13,587 nt of DNA from Conidiobolus incongruus B7586 (taxonomy: Eukaryota; Entomophthoromycota; Entomophthoromycetes; Entomophthorales; Conidiobolaceae). The stretch lies in NCBI GenBank assembly GCA_000697335.1, contig JNEM01005780.1:1-13587 (forward strand), given 5' to 3'. Both the position numbers and the translations under genes were made by a program. Numbering within the stretch: position 1 is the first letter of the stretch; each line of letters starts with the position of its first letter. Under the pieces are notes generated by a model. It had not been told where the DNA came from. It ran no database searches and saw only the letters and a list, made by a program, of their open reading frames with translations. This document shows positions 1 to 9,500 of this stretch, piece by piece.

Positions 1-2233
1 TATGATTTATTTAATATATATTTAGATTTTTGAAAAAACAATAATATATCACATAACCATTATTTTGGTCAATTTAATTATATAATAATTAAAAACATTC
101 CATTTTTTATATAAATTTGAATTATTAAACCCTGATATATTATAGATTAAATATTAAATTTAATATATATTATTTAGTTTATTTTACAGGATTCATTTTT
201 ATTAATGTAAATAAATAAAAATAAATTCCTATTATTTATATATCAATTGTGGAATAAATTAATTAAAAGAATTAATTGCAATTATTTAAGAAAAGTAATA
301 CAAAATATATGTTATATATAAATATTGGAAAAATAAATTTCAAATTTAATTTAAATAAATAATATTTAATGAAATATATCAGAGTTATTAAGATAGTTAT
401 GTACGAAGATAACAATATATATTCAGAGGGTAAATATATTAATTATTATTATCAAAAACCCAAATATATTTTGAATAATTGTAATAATAAAAACTGAACT
501 AAAATCTCAATAATAGTGAAAAGTTTAGAATATTGATTTTAATATATAAAACCTATCAATTCGAATAATAAGCTGTGATTAGTATTATTCAATAATAATT
601 TGTTCATTTATTTTTTGATGAAAATATTTGAGTTATAAACATTAGTATCCTGCAAAATATTAAATAAAATTGTCTTTGAGATACTTTTATTTTGTATTAA
701 TTACTTTGGTATATTACATTACAATATTTAATATAATATAGTTTTAATGGCACAAGCCCTGATTCGAAACAATAGTAGTTTGACATAATATGGAATTCAA
801 CAAATCAACTAATCTGCATATACACGGTTAAAAACAATTAGAATCATACTTTGTGAAGGGTCGGCGAATTTATATTACAATGTTGATATATTTATAAATA
901 TATTAAATATATTGATTTCATGTAATTTAATATTTTATTTTCAAAATATAAATTTGCTCAATTTTAAATTCATTGATTATCAATATGAAATTTGATGGTT
1001 ACATTTTAAACTCAAATACTTTATATATCATATAATTGGTTGAATAATAGAATATCAAAAATAAAATTGAACAATCTATTCTGTTCTAAATCGAATTATA
1101 ATAATGTGAGATAGTAAATATAATAAATAGATAGTACTTATCAATATAAAATATCAGTGTTTTACAAATATAATTTTTATATTACATTTAGTGTATGATT
1201 ATTTCATCGCATTAAAAAATGTATTACATATATATAATGAAGTATATTTGTATATATTTCAATTCAAACAATAAGTATAACGTCTATGCATATATATATT
1301 TAGCAAAAATTAATCATTAATATCTTAGATGATTAAATTAATCCATCAATATATAGGGATTTTCTTCAAGTATTATACCTTTTTTCTTTGAAGATAATCA
1401 ATAATATTGGAAATGTTTAAGTAGAATAAATGTTATTTTTATTGCTTCAAATCACTAGTTTATCAATTTAATAATAATGCAATTCAAATAAAATTGTACA
1501 AATGCGGTAATTTTATTTTGTTAAAAATATAATCATGAAATTTTTAACATAATTCCAATATATAACATTGAGAAAATCAGTTGAATAATTTTCAAGTTAT
1601 AATATGAATAAATTAAATGATTATTTTTGATGAAATTAAACATTTGAATCATTTTGAAAAATTTTAATATTATTAAAAATTTTTAGATAATTGACCAAAT
1701 ATATAGAAATGACATGGTTAATTATTATATCCTGCAACTATATATTATTTGAAAATTGCTTAAAGATAGTACTATAATAATTCAAGCATTAATAGTAGAG
1801 TAATTTGATATAAATTTTCCTTTGTTAATAGATCTAATAATTATCAAGGTTATTATTAATGAAAAATTATGGTAAAATAATATAACCCAGTAAACTTGAT
1901 TTGATCAATATCACATGCTAATTTCATTAGAATAAGCGTAACACGAATTTCCAAGATTATTCTAACAAGATTATGATTAAATATTTAGTTTGATTAAATA
2001 TATTAAGATTATATTTATAGTATATATATATTGGATCAGAATTTATGCATGTTTCGCGGGAATTATATATAACCAAAAATTAAATCTTTAATTATAGTTT
2101 GTATATTTTATTATGAGATTATATCATCATTTGCTATAGTACATTCATACAAAGATTTATATCGCTAAATTCCCAATAAGTCACACCCATTCACATTAAT
2201 TAGTGTATAAAGATTGATAATTTTACATCTGAA
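1..2233. other. AT-rich intergenic DNA, no gene seen
   Basis: No reading frame here has protein-like composition on either strand. The stretch is dominated by A/T runs and short ATAT tracts. Two spots stand out by higher GC: about 748-880, where no frame stays open and no family is recognisable, and an isolated E2F/SCB-like motif at 2052-2062. No tRNA, rRNA or mobile element was recognised. Confidence 0.7.
2052..2062 (-). promoter_or_regulatory. E2F/SCB-like motif
   Basis: The minus strand reads TTCCCGCGAAA, which resembles the E2F core TTTCCCGC and contains CGCGAAA, an exact match to the fungal SBF (SCB) consensus CRCGAAA. A six-base all-GC core is rare in DNA this AT-rich. It lies about 290 bp upstream of the S28 peptidase start, so a role there is only a guess. 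A chance match is possible. Confidence 0.25.
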
Positions 2234-2245
2234 GACCATTTGGTC
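2234..2245. promoter_or_regulatory. Inverted repeat (possible operator) before the S28 peptidase
   Basis: This is a perfect dyad, GACCA-TT-TGGTC, about 105 bp upstream of the peptidase start codon. Its GC content is unusual for the local sequence. It has the geometry of a binding site for a dimeric regulator, but no known consensus is assigned. Confidence 0.3.
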
Positions 2246-2273
2246 ATATGATATAGTGGAAATGAAATTGCGG

Positions 2274-2290
2274 GATAAAAATAAGATAAG
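2274..2290 (+). promoter_or_regulatory. Paired GATA motifs upstream of the S28 peptidase
   Basis: GATAA at 2274-2278 and GATAAG at 2285-2290 lie 11 bp apart, with a third GATAA at 2216-2220. Fungal GATA factors of the AreA/Nit2/Gln3 type bind HGATAR and commonly control secreted proteases under nitrogen limitation. GATAA is frequent by chance in AT-rich DNA, so this is a suggestion drawn from the gene context. Confidence 0.25.
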
Positions 2291-2304
2291 GTAAATAATC
2301 GAAA

Positions 2305-2312
2305 TATAAAAG
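2305..2312 (+). promoter_or_regulatory. Possible TATA box of the S28 peptidase
   Basis: TATAAAAG lies 38-45 bp before the ATG at 2350. The match is exact, but TATA-like words are common in this background, and the position implies a very short 5' leader. Confidence 0.3.
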
Positions 2313-2349
2313 GATTGGTAGCAAAGAATTCTTAAATTATTAACATATA

Positions 2350-3786
2350 ATGTTGAAATTAATTTTATTGCAAGCTGGATTAATTTCCGCAAATTTTTTC
2401 TTTGCTAACAGGGATTTCCCTAACGAATTTGCTGATGGTGTCGGCAATTCAACTACCGCCAGCACTGCTGCTCCTGGCACAGTTCAAAACTTATGGTTCA
2501 ACCAATTACTCAATCATGATGATGACGATCACTATCCAACCACCTTCAAACAAAGATATTATGTCAACACTGAATTCTACAAGCCTGGTGGTCCTGCTTT
2601 CCTCTACGTTGGAGGTGAAGGTGCTCTCTCCAATCGCTCTATCTCCAGAGGCATCATCTATGAAATGGCTAAGGAACATAATGGTATCTTATTCGGTTTG
2701 GAACATCGTTTCTATGGTGAAAGTCAGCCTTTCCCCGAATGGTCTGTTAAGAACTTGAAACATCTTTCCACTTTAAATGGTATCAAGGATGCTGGCCGTT
2801 TCATTAGAAAGGTTAAGAATCCCTTGACTAACAGACCTTTGACCAACACCAAATGGATCACTGTTGGTGGAAGTTACCCTGGTAGTTTGTCTGCTTGGAT
2901 CCGTTCTGAATATCCGGATTTGGTTTTTGCTGCTTTGGCTTCATCTGCTCCCGTATTGGCTAAAGAAGATTTCTTTGAATATGACCAAGTTGTTGGATCC
3001 GCCCTTGGTGCCCAATGCTACAAGGATATTGATTTAGTCAGACAACACATTGATAATTTGTTCGATAATAAGCAGGAATTTGAAGCTATTAAGGCTAAAT
3101 TTCAATGCAGCGATGTTAAGGATGATATTCTTTTCTTGTCTGCCGTTTCAGATATGCTTGCCGGCATTATTCAATACAACTCACCTACTCTGAAACCCAA
3201 TGTCGAATCTCTTTGCAGTGGCTTCGCCAATCTGACTGACATTCAAGCCAAAGTCAACTATTTCGCCGATCAATTGAATCTCGCTAACAAGAACAATGGA
3301 CAAACCTGTGCTGACGTTGCTGCTATCGATAGTATCAAGAATTCTACCGCCAATGCTGAAAGCAACATGCGTCAATGGTTATACCAATGCTGTACTGAAT
3401 ACGGCTACTGGCAAACTGCTCCTACCCAAGGACCTTCTACCCGATCCAAGAAATTAACTGCCGAATGGGCCAATAACTTCTACTGCAGTAAAGAAATTTA
3501 TGGCAAGAAGATCGGTCCTCCCAAAAATAAATTTATTAATAGACGCTTCAAGGCCTTGAAAAATAAGACTCCTAGAATCATCTGGGTTAACGGCGATGCC
3601 GATCCCTGGATGGCTCTCTCCATCACCAACACCACTCAATCTACTCCCAATAGACCCATCTACGTCATCAAGAAGGGATCTCATGCTACTGATTTGGGAC
3701 CTGACAGACCCACTGATTCTGAATCCTTAACCCAAACCAGAAAGAGTATCCGTGCTGATATTGCTAGATGGTTAAAAAAGCATTAA
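2350..3786 (+). CDS. Secreted serine peptidase, family S28 (PRSS16 / Pro-X carboxypeptidase-like)
   Basis: This is a complete, intronless 478-residue protein of usual S28 length. S28 enzymes (PRCP, DPP7, PRSS16, fungal acid prolyl peptidases) are alpha/beta-hydrolase serine peptidases that typically cleave next to proline in acidic compartments or outside the cell. The family's catalytic triad is visible: Ser175 in GGSYPG, Asp418 in NGDADPW, His445 in GSHATDL. LEHRFYGES (117-125) and VGGEG (87-91) are further family blocks. QWLYQCCTEYGYW (342-354) and the stretch after the catalytic His (DRPTDSESL) match the PRSS16 branch best. Residues 1 to about 19 look like a signal peptide, with a probable cut near FFFA-NR. 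Seven cysteines and at least five N-glycosylation sequons (N33, N95, N294, N331, N427) also point to secretion. The ATG is supported by the signal peptide. Codons are GC-richer than the flanks. A decayed paralogue lies 1.9 kb downstream on the same strand. Confidence 0.95.
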   Translation: MLKLILLQAGLISANFFFANRDFPNEFADGVGNSTTASTAAPGTVQNLWFNQLLNHDDDDHYPTTFKQRYYVNTEFYKPGGPAFLYVGGEGALSNRSISRGIIYEMAKEHNGILFGLEHRFYGESQPFPEWSVKNLKHLSTLNGIKDAGRFIRKVKNPLTNRPLTNTKWITVGGSYPGSLSAWIRSEYPDLVFAALASSAPVLAKEDFFEYDQVVGSALGAQCYKDIDLVRQHIDNLFDNKQEFEAIKAKFQCSDVKDDILFLSAVSDMLAGIIQYNSPTLKPNVESLCSGFANLTDIQAKVNYFADQLNLANKNNGQTCADVAAIDSIKNSTANAESNMRQWLYQCCTEYGYWQTAPTQGPSTRSKKLTAEWANNFYCSKEIYGKKIGPPKNKFINRRFKALKNKTPRIIWVNGDADPWMALSITNTTQSTPNRPIYVIKKGSHATDLGPDRPTDSESLTQTRKSIRADIARWLKKH

Positions 3787-5647
3787 CTATTATCTAAATT
3801 AGTTTAATTATATAAACATTTATTTATTTTTCATCAATTATTATTAAGATGTAGCCATACTAATTGTTATTAACCTAATAATTTAATAATTAATTTTATA
3901 ATAATCCTTAAAAATATATTTATTTTCTTTAATATATAAACTAATATAATATGATATAATTTTATAATATACAAATTACCTTTAAATATTCAAAACGATC
4001 GTCAAATATATATAAAAGATGAATTATAATATATTTAAAATAAATGTAATCATTAAATTGCTTTTATCTCATTTCACAAAAATCAAAAAATTTGACTTTG
4101 ATAAAAATTTTATTTTTCATCATTCACCTATTATTTTGAAATATAACAATTTTAAATTTTATTCTTAGAATTAATAAAAAATGATTTGAATTATATTTTA
4201 ATATATATACTATTAAGTTCTTAAGTTATGTAAGTTTAGGCCAATATTATAATATATAAAATATTAATAAACTATGACTTAATATATAATAATATTTCAA
4301 TAATATAGAATATATTTTCCTAATTATTGTATTATATTAAAAATATTTCATTAGTTTATATCAAAAACCTTCCAATTTGCATTGATTTTCAATTTTATAT
4401 AAAAACTCTAATTTAAATTTATTATTAAATTTAACAAATATAACTGAAAAATATAATTACACATTCCATTATAATTAAAAATTAATAAATTTATATTTTT
4501 AATTTTTCATATAAATTTAATTATAATTATCAAATTATACAAATAAATTTAATAACTAGATGAAAAATATAATCAGATTTGGGCATCTTAAGTTTTTTAA
4601 TAGTGTAATACATATAAATATATTTTTTTTGTTTGAATGATATATTAAATTAAAAGATTTGAAAAAAGACTATATTTAAATAAAGTTATTTTGTGATGTT
4701 ATATAACAATAATCTTAATATTAGATTTGTTAATTAATGGTTATATCAGACCCATATATATAAACTTATATTAATCATATGAATATTTCAATATAAATTT
4801 TTATTTTAATTGATAAACACAATCAAAATATTAATATATATTAAAGATGATATAAAAAATGCATAATATTAAATTTAAATCTTTGATAAATATTTAATTC
4901 AATATTTTTTAAGATATTTTAAAGCTATTATTGCTGGATAAAATACACCTAAAATTAATATATTGATTTTAAATAAGATAGTTTTTTATAACATTAGCAA
5001 ATTTATCTTGGGATAGATATCAGTATTTCTTATAAACTAAAAATTAAGAGTTTTGAAATTAACTTTTTGTCTTCGGATTTTATTAACCATTATATTATAG
5101 TTGAATTTTACTCAAAGTATGATAAATTAATTTGAATTTTATCACCTACTGATCAATATCTATCAATGAAACAGATTGATATATCAAGAAATTTAAATAT
5201 AATAATTGTCTTAAATACGACGACATTTTTAAAGAATAAAATTTTAATCAATTTAGACTTTTATTACATAATATTATTAATCAAAATATATTTTGAATAA
5301 TCTACAATAGGCTTAACTGATGTTATTTAATTGTTGATAAATTGTAGTGTAAATAGAATGAAACTATTCTCAGATATGTAAAACTTATTAATATATAGAA
5401 CAAAAAGTTAAATGTATCTTGGAATTAATAGATTGTCGAAAAAATCCATTTTACTTTTATTTTAGCAGCCAATAATTCAAGGTCCAGCTAGTCAAGTAGA
5501 TTATTCCGCTATTACTAATTATTACTTTTTAACAGACTGTAAGTTGTAACAAGTAGACATTGAAATTTATGAAATTTAATTAAAAGGATAAAATATATAT
5601 GATTCATAAATAAAAATATAATTTTCAATATTTGAATATTACAAAAT
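3787..5647. other. AT-rich spacer between the two S28 copies
   Basis: This is very AT-rich sequence with many TATATA and AATATT words and no supported gene. It holds the 3' untranslated region of the peptidase at its left end, a nested dyad near 5161-5187 (TATCAAT / ATTGATA around a 7-nt centre), and one exon-like island at 5466-5549. Confidence 0.65.
5466..5549 (+). other. Exon-like, GC-richer island of unknown origin
   Basis: Twenty-seven sense codons followed by TAA encode a peptide beginning QPIIQGPASQVDYSAIT. The segment is clearly GC-richer than its surroundings. It follows a T-rich tract ending in TTTTAG, which resembles a 3' splice site, and contains TGTAAGTT near 5538, which resembles a donor. 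This could be a surviving exon or a remnant of a lost gene. I recognise no family, and no flanking exons are evident. It may be chance. Confidence 0.25.
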
Positions 5648-5660
5648 TCGTTTGAAACGA
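5648..5660. promoter_or_regulatory. Perfect dyad just upstream of the S28 pseudogene
   Basis: TCGTTT-G-AAACGA is a perfect 6-bp-arm inverted repeat, 21 bp before the likely original ATG at 5681. It could be a relic of the promoter. It is not the same sequence as the dyad before the intact copy. Confidence 0.2.
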
Positions 5661-5680
5661 TTAAAGTAACAATATTAATC

Positions 5681-7052
5681 ATGTTTATTCATTTACCTGA
5701 CTATTTGCATCATTTTCCGCCAGTGTTCACTTTCAAGAACCGACAGATCAATATGCTTAAACTAGAAATGCTTCTCATGATATTTTTCTGACGCCATATT
5801 TCAATCAGTTTCCTGTACATGCCATTTCAAGCTCTCCTTCTTTTAAACAAAGAACCATGCAAATATTCAATTTTACAAACTCGGAAGTCGTGCGTTCATC
5901 AATATTGAAGGTCAAGGTCCACTGTCTTCTGGCCCTACCTTAGGAAGTTATATGAATGAAGTGGCCAAACAACAAAATAGTATACTATTTGGTTTAGAGC
6001 ATTGCTTCTATGAAAGTCAGCCATTTGATGAATATATAGTCGAGAATCTAAAGCATCTCCCTACTTTAAATGATGTTAAAGATGCTGGAAATTTTATTAA
6101 TATAGCGAATCCATTCGAAAATACCAAATAGATCACGCTCAGTGGTAGTTTTGTTCAAAAAATTTATTTGCTTGAATTCATTCGGAATACCCTCATTCAG
6201 TGTTTATTGGGTATGCTTCATCTGCTACAGTTTTATCTAAAGAAAATTTCTTCGAATATGATCAGGTTATTGGATCAGCTCTTGGACTTCAATGTTACAA
6301 TGATATGGATTCAGTTAGACAGTATATTGATGATTTATATAACAATACTTAAGAATTCCAAGGATTAAAAAAATTTGGATGTAGTGATGTTCAAGATGAT
6401 CTGATTTTCTTATCAGAAATTGCAGATATGCTTGCATATACAGTTCAATATAATTCACCATCATCTATCCCTAGTATTAATTCTCATTATTCTTGCTTTT
6501 CAAACCAACCAGATATTCAATCCAAAGTTGAGCATTTTATTAATCAAATGAAACCATTTTTTGTGAATAATGGAGGAGCATGTGTAGATGTTGCAGGACT
6601 TGATACTCTCAAGAATATCAAGGTCAACAATCGTGATATGATTCGACAGTGGACATATCAATGTTGTACAGAATATGGCTATTGGCAAACTGCTCCTCGT
6701 TATGGTCTCTCGACTCGTTCAAGAAAATTGACAGTCAATTGGGCTAATGAATTTTACTGCAGTAAAGATATCAATGGCAAAAAAAAATTGAAACTCAATA
6801 CAGAATTTACCAACAAACGCTTTAAGGCGTTGGACAAGTATAAGAATTATCTGGGTCAATAGTGATCGTGATCCCTGGGTGGCTCTTTCAATTACCAAAG
6901 CTGCGCAATTTATTCCACACAGACCAATCTATTAGATAAAGAAGCAACCGCATACCACTGACTTACGTTTTTACTAATCATCAGGTTCTGAATCTTTGAT
7001 TTAAATCATAAAAAGTATTGATATCGATATTGCTAGATGGCTATATGAATAA
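5681..7052 (+). pseudogene. Decayed S28 serine peptidase, tandem paralogue
   Basis: Pieces in several frames align in order with the intact peptidase at 2350-3786, from a signal-peptide-like start (LFASFSASV, from 5701) to the C-terminal DIARWLYE ending at 7052. The best-kept part is 6428-6835: over the block beginning QWTYQCCTEYGYWQTAP, 36 of 46 residues are identical to the intact copy by eye. Damage includes a TAA at 5758, a TAG at 6129 where the intact copy has Trp169, a TAA at 6350 and three more stops between 6933 and 7004. Frames change near 5860, between 6150 and 6190, and near 6840. The Ser codon of the nucleophile motif survives (SGSF), but the PG that should follow is lost in a frame change. 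The Asp (DRDPW) and His (PHTTDL) regions remain recognisable. Codons have drifted towards A/T compared with the intact gene. It cannot make a full enzyme. The 144-residue open segment from 6428 is a fragment of this pseudogene and not a separate gene. Confidence 0.92.
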
Positions 7053-7129
7053 AACGTACTAAATGACTCGGAATAAATTTGAATAATATATCAATTTGGC
7101 ATTATTACATTAGTTGATTTATTAATATT

Positions 7130-7214
7130 TAATATATCAATTGTTTTGAACTATGTTCTACTGATATATTCTAATATTATTAGAAGTTATAATATATCAG
7201 ATGCTTTTGAACTT
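7130..7214 (+). repeat. Imperfect direct repeat, about 60-bp period
   Basis: A unit starting AATATATCAATTG-TTTTGAACT at 7131 recurs from 7191 as AATATATCAGATGCTTTTGAACT. A shorter related word, AATATATCAATTT, occurs at 7085. The remaining part of each 60-bp unit is only loosely similar. This looks like an old local duplication. Confidence 0.4.
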
Positions 7215-7505
7215 ATTTTTAGCGATCTTTAATATAATCTTCTAGTATAATTGTATAGAAATGGAATTTTATTCACTTAATGATCTATAAAATTAGAGAA
7301 ATATTATTAATACAGTTTACATTATTTTAATTATAGCAAAGTGTAGTATACAAAGTGGATGTTAAGTGAAATATAAACAGGTTAAACTTTATGTAAATCC
7401 AATTGTAGAGGTTGTTTATATTTAGAGTATTATCAAGATAATCGATTGGATCAGTGGATCAAGTAACATATTGCTTAGATGATATAATAAAAGAATAATA
7501 ATAAA

Positions 7506-7561
7506 GAGGATGTCATAATGATGAGAGTCTTTAATTATGTGATTGATTAACTGACATCTTC
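7506..7561. repeat. Short inverted repeat with a 36-nt spacer
   Basis: GAGGATGTCA (7506-7515) and TGACATCTTC (7552-7561) are complementary at 9 of 10 positions. It could form a stem-loop, but no function can be inferred. Confidence 0.35.
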
Positions 7562-7896
7562 AATTTCATATCTCAAAATTAAGTTCAATTCTTATAACGA
7601 AAATATGTATCATAAATAATATTATTTATTTGCTCAATAGCGTTTGGTAGTTTAAGATATATTGTGTCTTATTCAATTTTATTATTAATATTACATCCTT
7701 TCAAACTTATTCTATTGATATAATAAACAAAATTGATAAAATAAAATAATCAACAGAAGTTGTGTATTTAATGGAAAAGCACTGATACTAATAATATGTT
7801 AAATTTATATGAAATAAAAACATGATGAACGTTTATGAAATAAATAATTTAGATGATTATTTATGTATAATGAACAACTTGATAATAGTACAATAT

Positions 7897-8304
7897 TTAT
7901 GAGTTAAAGGGAGGAGGAGGGTTTCGCATCATATTTAGAAAATCATCTTCAATATCTTCTAGTTGAATTATAAACTCTTGCGTTTTATCTTTTAATATCT
8001 TAGTCCTTTGTCTGGACAGTGTGGGTGCAGTTTTTTGATAGTCTGTGCACAATTTAGGTAAAGCTGGCTCTGACCTTAAATTCCTCAATTTGCCTATTTC
8101 TCTGGCATAAGATCGGCTTAAAGTGACAAATATTTTTTGATTTTCCGTAGAGGATTCTTCGCCAGTATATTTTGGGTCATTGATAGCGCTATGTTGATTT
8201 CTATAAGATCTCATTCCATTTAATGTGAAAAAAGTATTAAAAGTATTAGGTAATTTGAATATTTCATCTTTAATTTTTACAGGTAGCTCTTGGATAAAGC
8301 TCAT
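7897..8304 (-). CDS. Conserved-looking small protein of unknown function (135 aa)
   Basis: This single open frame has balanced amino acid use (20 basic and 17 acidic residues, one Cys), unlike the Ile/Asn/Lys/Tyr-rich translations that AT-rich spacer gives by chance. No transmembrane segment or signal peptide is visible, so it is probably soluble and intracellular. Residues 1-35 are hydrophobic-amphipathic (FIQELPVKI, TFNTFFTLNG), about 36-58 look flexible and polar, and about 59-127 look helical with heptad-like spacing and an acidic patch (LEDIEDDF). The tail is NPPPPF. This would suit a small subunit of a helical complex. I do not recognise the family. The start is favoured because an in-frame TGA lies about 12 codons upstream with no other ATG between, and A is at -3. 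It ends with TAA. It faces away from the Hsp40 gene and converges on the S28 pseudogene. A missed 5' exon cannot be excluded. Confidence 0.6.
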   Translation of the reverse strand: MSFIQELPVKIKDEIFKLPNTFNTFFTLNGMRSYRNQHSAINDPKYTGEESSTENQKIFVTLSRSYAREIGKLRNLRSEPALPKLCTDYQKTAPTLSRQRTKILKDKTQEFIIQLEDIEDDFLNMMRNPPPPFNS

Positions 8305-8671
8305 AATAATTATAGTACATAAGTGATGAGTGCATCATATTAATCCATTTGCTCTATTTATATTCGAATCAATTACACTAATTAAATAATCTAAAACCTC
8401 CTATTTACTCAATTAATGATGCATAATCCCATAATCTCAATGTTAGGGATTTTTAATTCCTGAAATGAATGAACCACATCTTTTCAATTCAGCCAATTTG
8501 CTTTTAGTTGCTTATTTAGTTTTTAATTGACTAAATATTTTCCAATATTAAAACAAAGTTAATATTGTGGATTATCAAATTATTTAACAACTCGCTAATA
8601 TTTATATATTAATATCATCATATTCTTCAAATATTTAATCAAGCACACTTCATTCACGAAACAAAAAAATT

Positions 8672-8691
8672 CATACAGTATTTACTGTATG
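8672..8691. repeat. Perfect inverted repeat, 9-bp arms
   Basis: CATACAGTA and TACTGTATG flank a TT centre with no mismatch. Each arm has three G/C positions, which makes it stand out from the simple AT palindromes around it. It could be a dimeric regulator site or a small hairpin. It lies about 370 bp upstream of the minus-strand 135-aa gene. Confidence 0.45.
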
Positions 8692-9132
8692 GTTTCAATG
8701 ATCAAATTAACTTTAAAATAGTTTACATACTGAGTAATTTTAATTAATTTAATATCTAATATTTCATTTAACTTCTTATGGTGTAGTATGTTTATATAAT
8801 TATTCGCTAAATTATTACAATTTTGAATAGTTAAAAAACACTGTCAATATTATCATTAAATTATAATTGTCAATTGCTATATTATATATACTATGAGTAT
8901 TATTATGATTAAAGAGTTTTCTCAGATTCAATAAATATACGTTGTACAACAAAATTGTGATATGCACATATATACCACCCTGAATCCAATCATTACTCTT
9001 TAGAATTTATAACTAATAATATGTTGTATTTGATATTTCAATAAATTTTTATTTATTATATGGCTTCATTGGTTGGAATATTATTTTTAATTTTGATAAA
9101 CTCAGATATAATAAAACAATCTTAATCAAAGT

Positions 9133-9155
9133 ACAATATTTTCTAAAAATATTGT
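9133..9155. repeat. Perfect inverted repeat, 10-bp arms
   Basis: ACAATATTTT and AAAATATTGT flank the 3-nt centre CTA. The arms are almost pure A/T, so chance is a reasonable explanation, but ten matched pairs with a minimal loop is long even for this background. Confidence 0.35.
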
Positions 9156-9488
9156 TAGTTGAAATTTTAACTCTATTCTTCAGATTAAATATAAAGTCAA
9201 CTTCAGATTATGACAATTAGTATATTTCCTATATTTAGAAATTCTATCATACCGAAATTTAATCCATAATGAATTCAAATTGTTTTAGAACTTTCAAGAA
9301 AAACAAAGTGGATTTGATGAATACAAGTTGATTTAAATAAATTAATCTCTATTATATTTCAAAATAATATGCTATTAGCTATATATAAAACAAATATTTT
9401 AATATTTAATTTTTTATCATTTTATTTTTATAATATATAAAAATCTTATGAATTAATTTAAGATTATTACTAATCTATTTCATTTTGC

Positions 9489-9500
9489 TTGCGCGAATTT
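9489..9500 (-). promoter_or_regulatory. E2F-like motif
   Basis: The minus strand reads AAATTCGCGCAA, close to the E2F half-site TTTSGCGC. It lies about 370 bp before the Hsp40 start. A single weak match, not enough to assign function. Confidence 0.18.

Larger units (their letters stand above)
7053..7896. other. Spacer between the S28 pseudogene and a minus-strand gene
   Basis: No coding signal was found on either strand. It contains imperfect direct repeats at 7083-7214, a 10-bp inverted repeat at 7506-7561, and the 3' flank of the minus-strand gene. The middle (about 7320-7560) is slightly less AT-rich than most spacers here, but no frame stays open. Confidence 0.6.

Noticed and set aside
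748-790. tRNA-like T-arm on the minus strand (TTTCGAATC)
   Set aside because: The bases flanking the loop do not pair into a 5-bp T stem, and no matching acceptor stem is found about 70 bases away.
2165-2392. 75-codon minus-strand open frame overlapping the S28 start
   Set aside because: Ile/Leu/Tyr/Asn-rich translation typical of AT-rich spacer. It overlaps the promoter and signal peptide of a certain gene on the other strand.
6168-6368. 66-codon open frame inside the pseudogene
   Set aside because: It is an off-frame translation of the S28-like stretch. The S28-like residues (SEYP, FFEYDQV, SALG) are in another frame.
6428-6862. 144-codon open frame as a separate short gene
   Set aside because: It is a mid-to-C-terminal piece of the S28 pseudogene. 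The same similarity continues on both sides in other frames, and it lacks the nucleophile and acid regions.
5681-7052. Stop-codon reassignment (TAA/TAG read as Gln) as the explanation for the interrupted S28 copy
   Set aside because: Some stops fall at positions where the intact copy has Gln, but others do not (one replaces Trp). Frame changes are also present, and the intact genes here end at TAA where the family ends.
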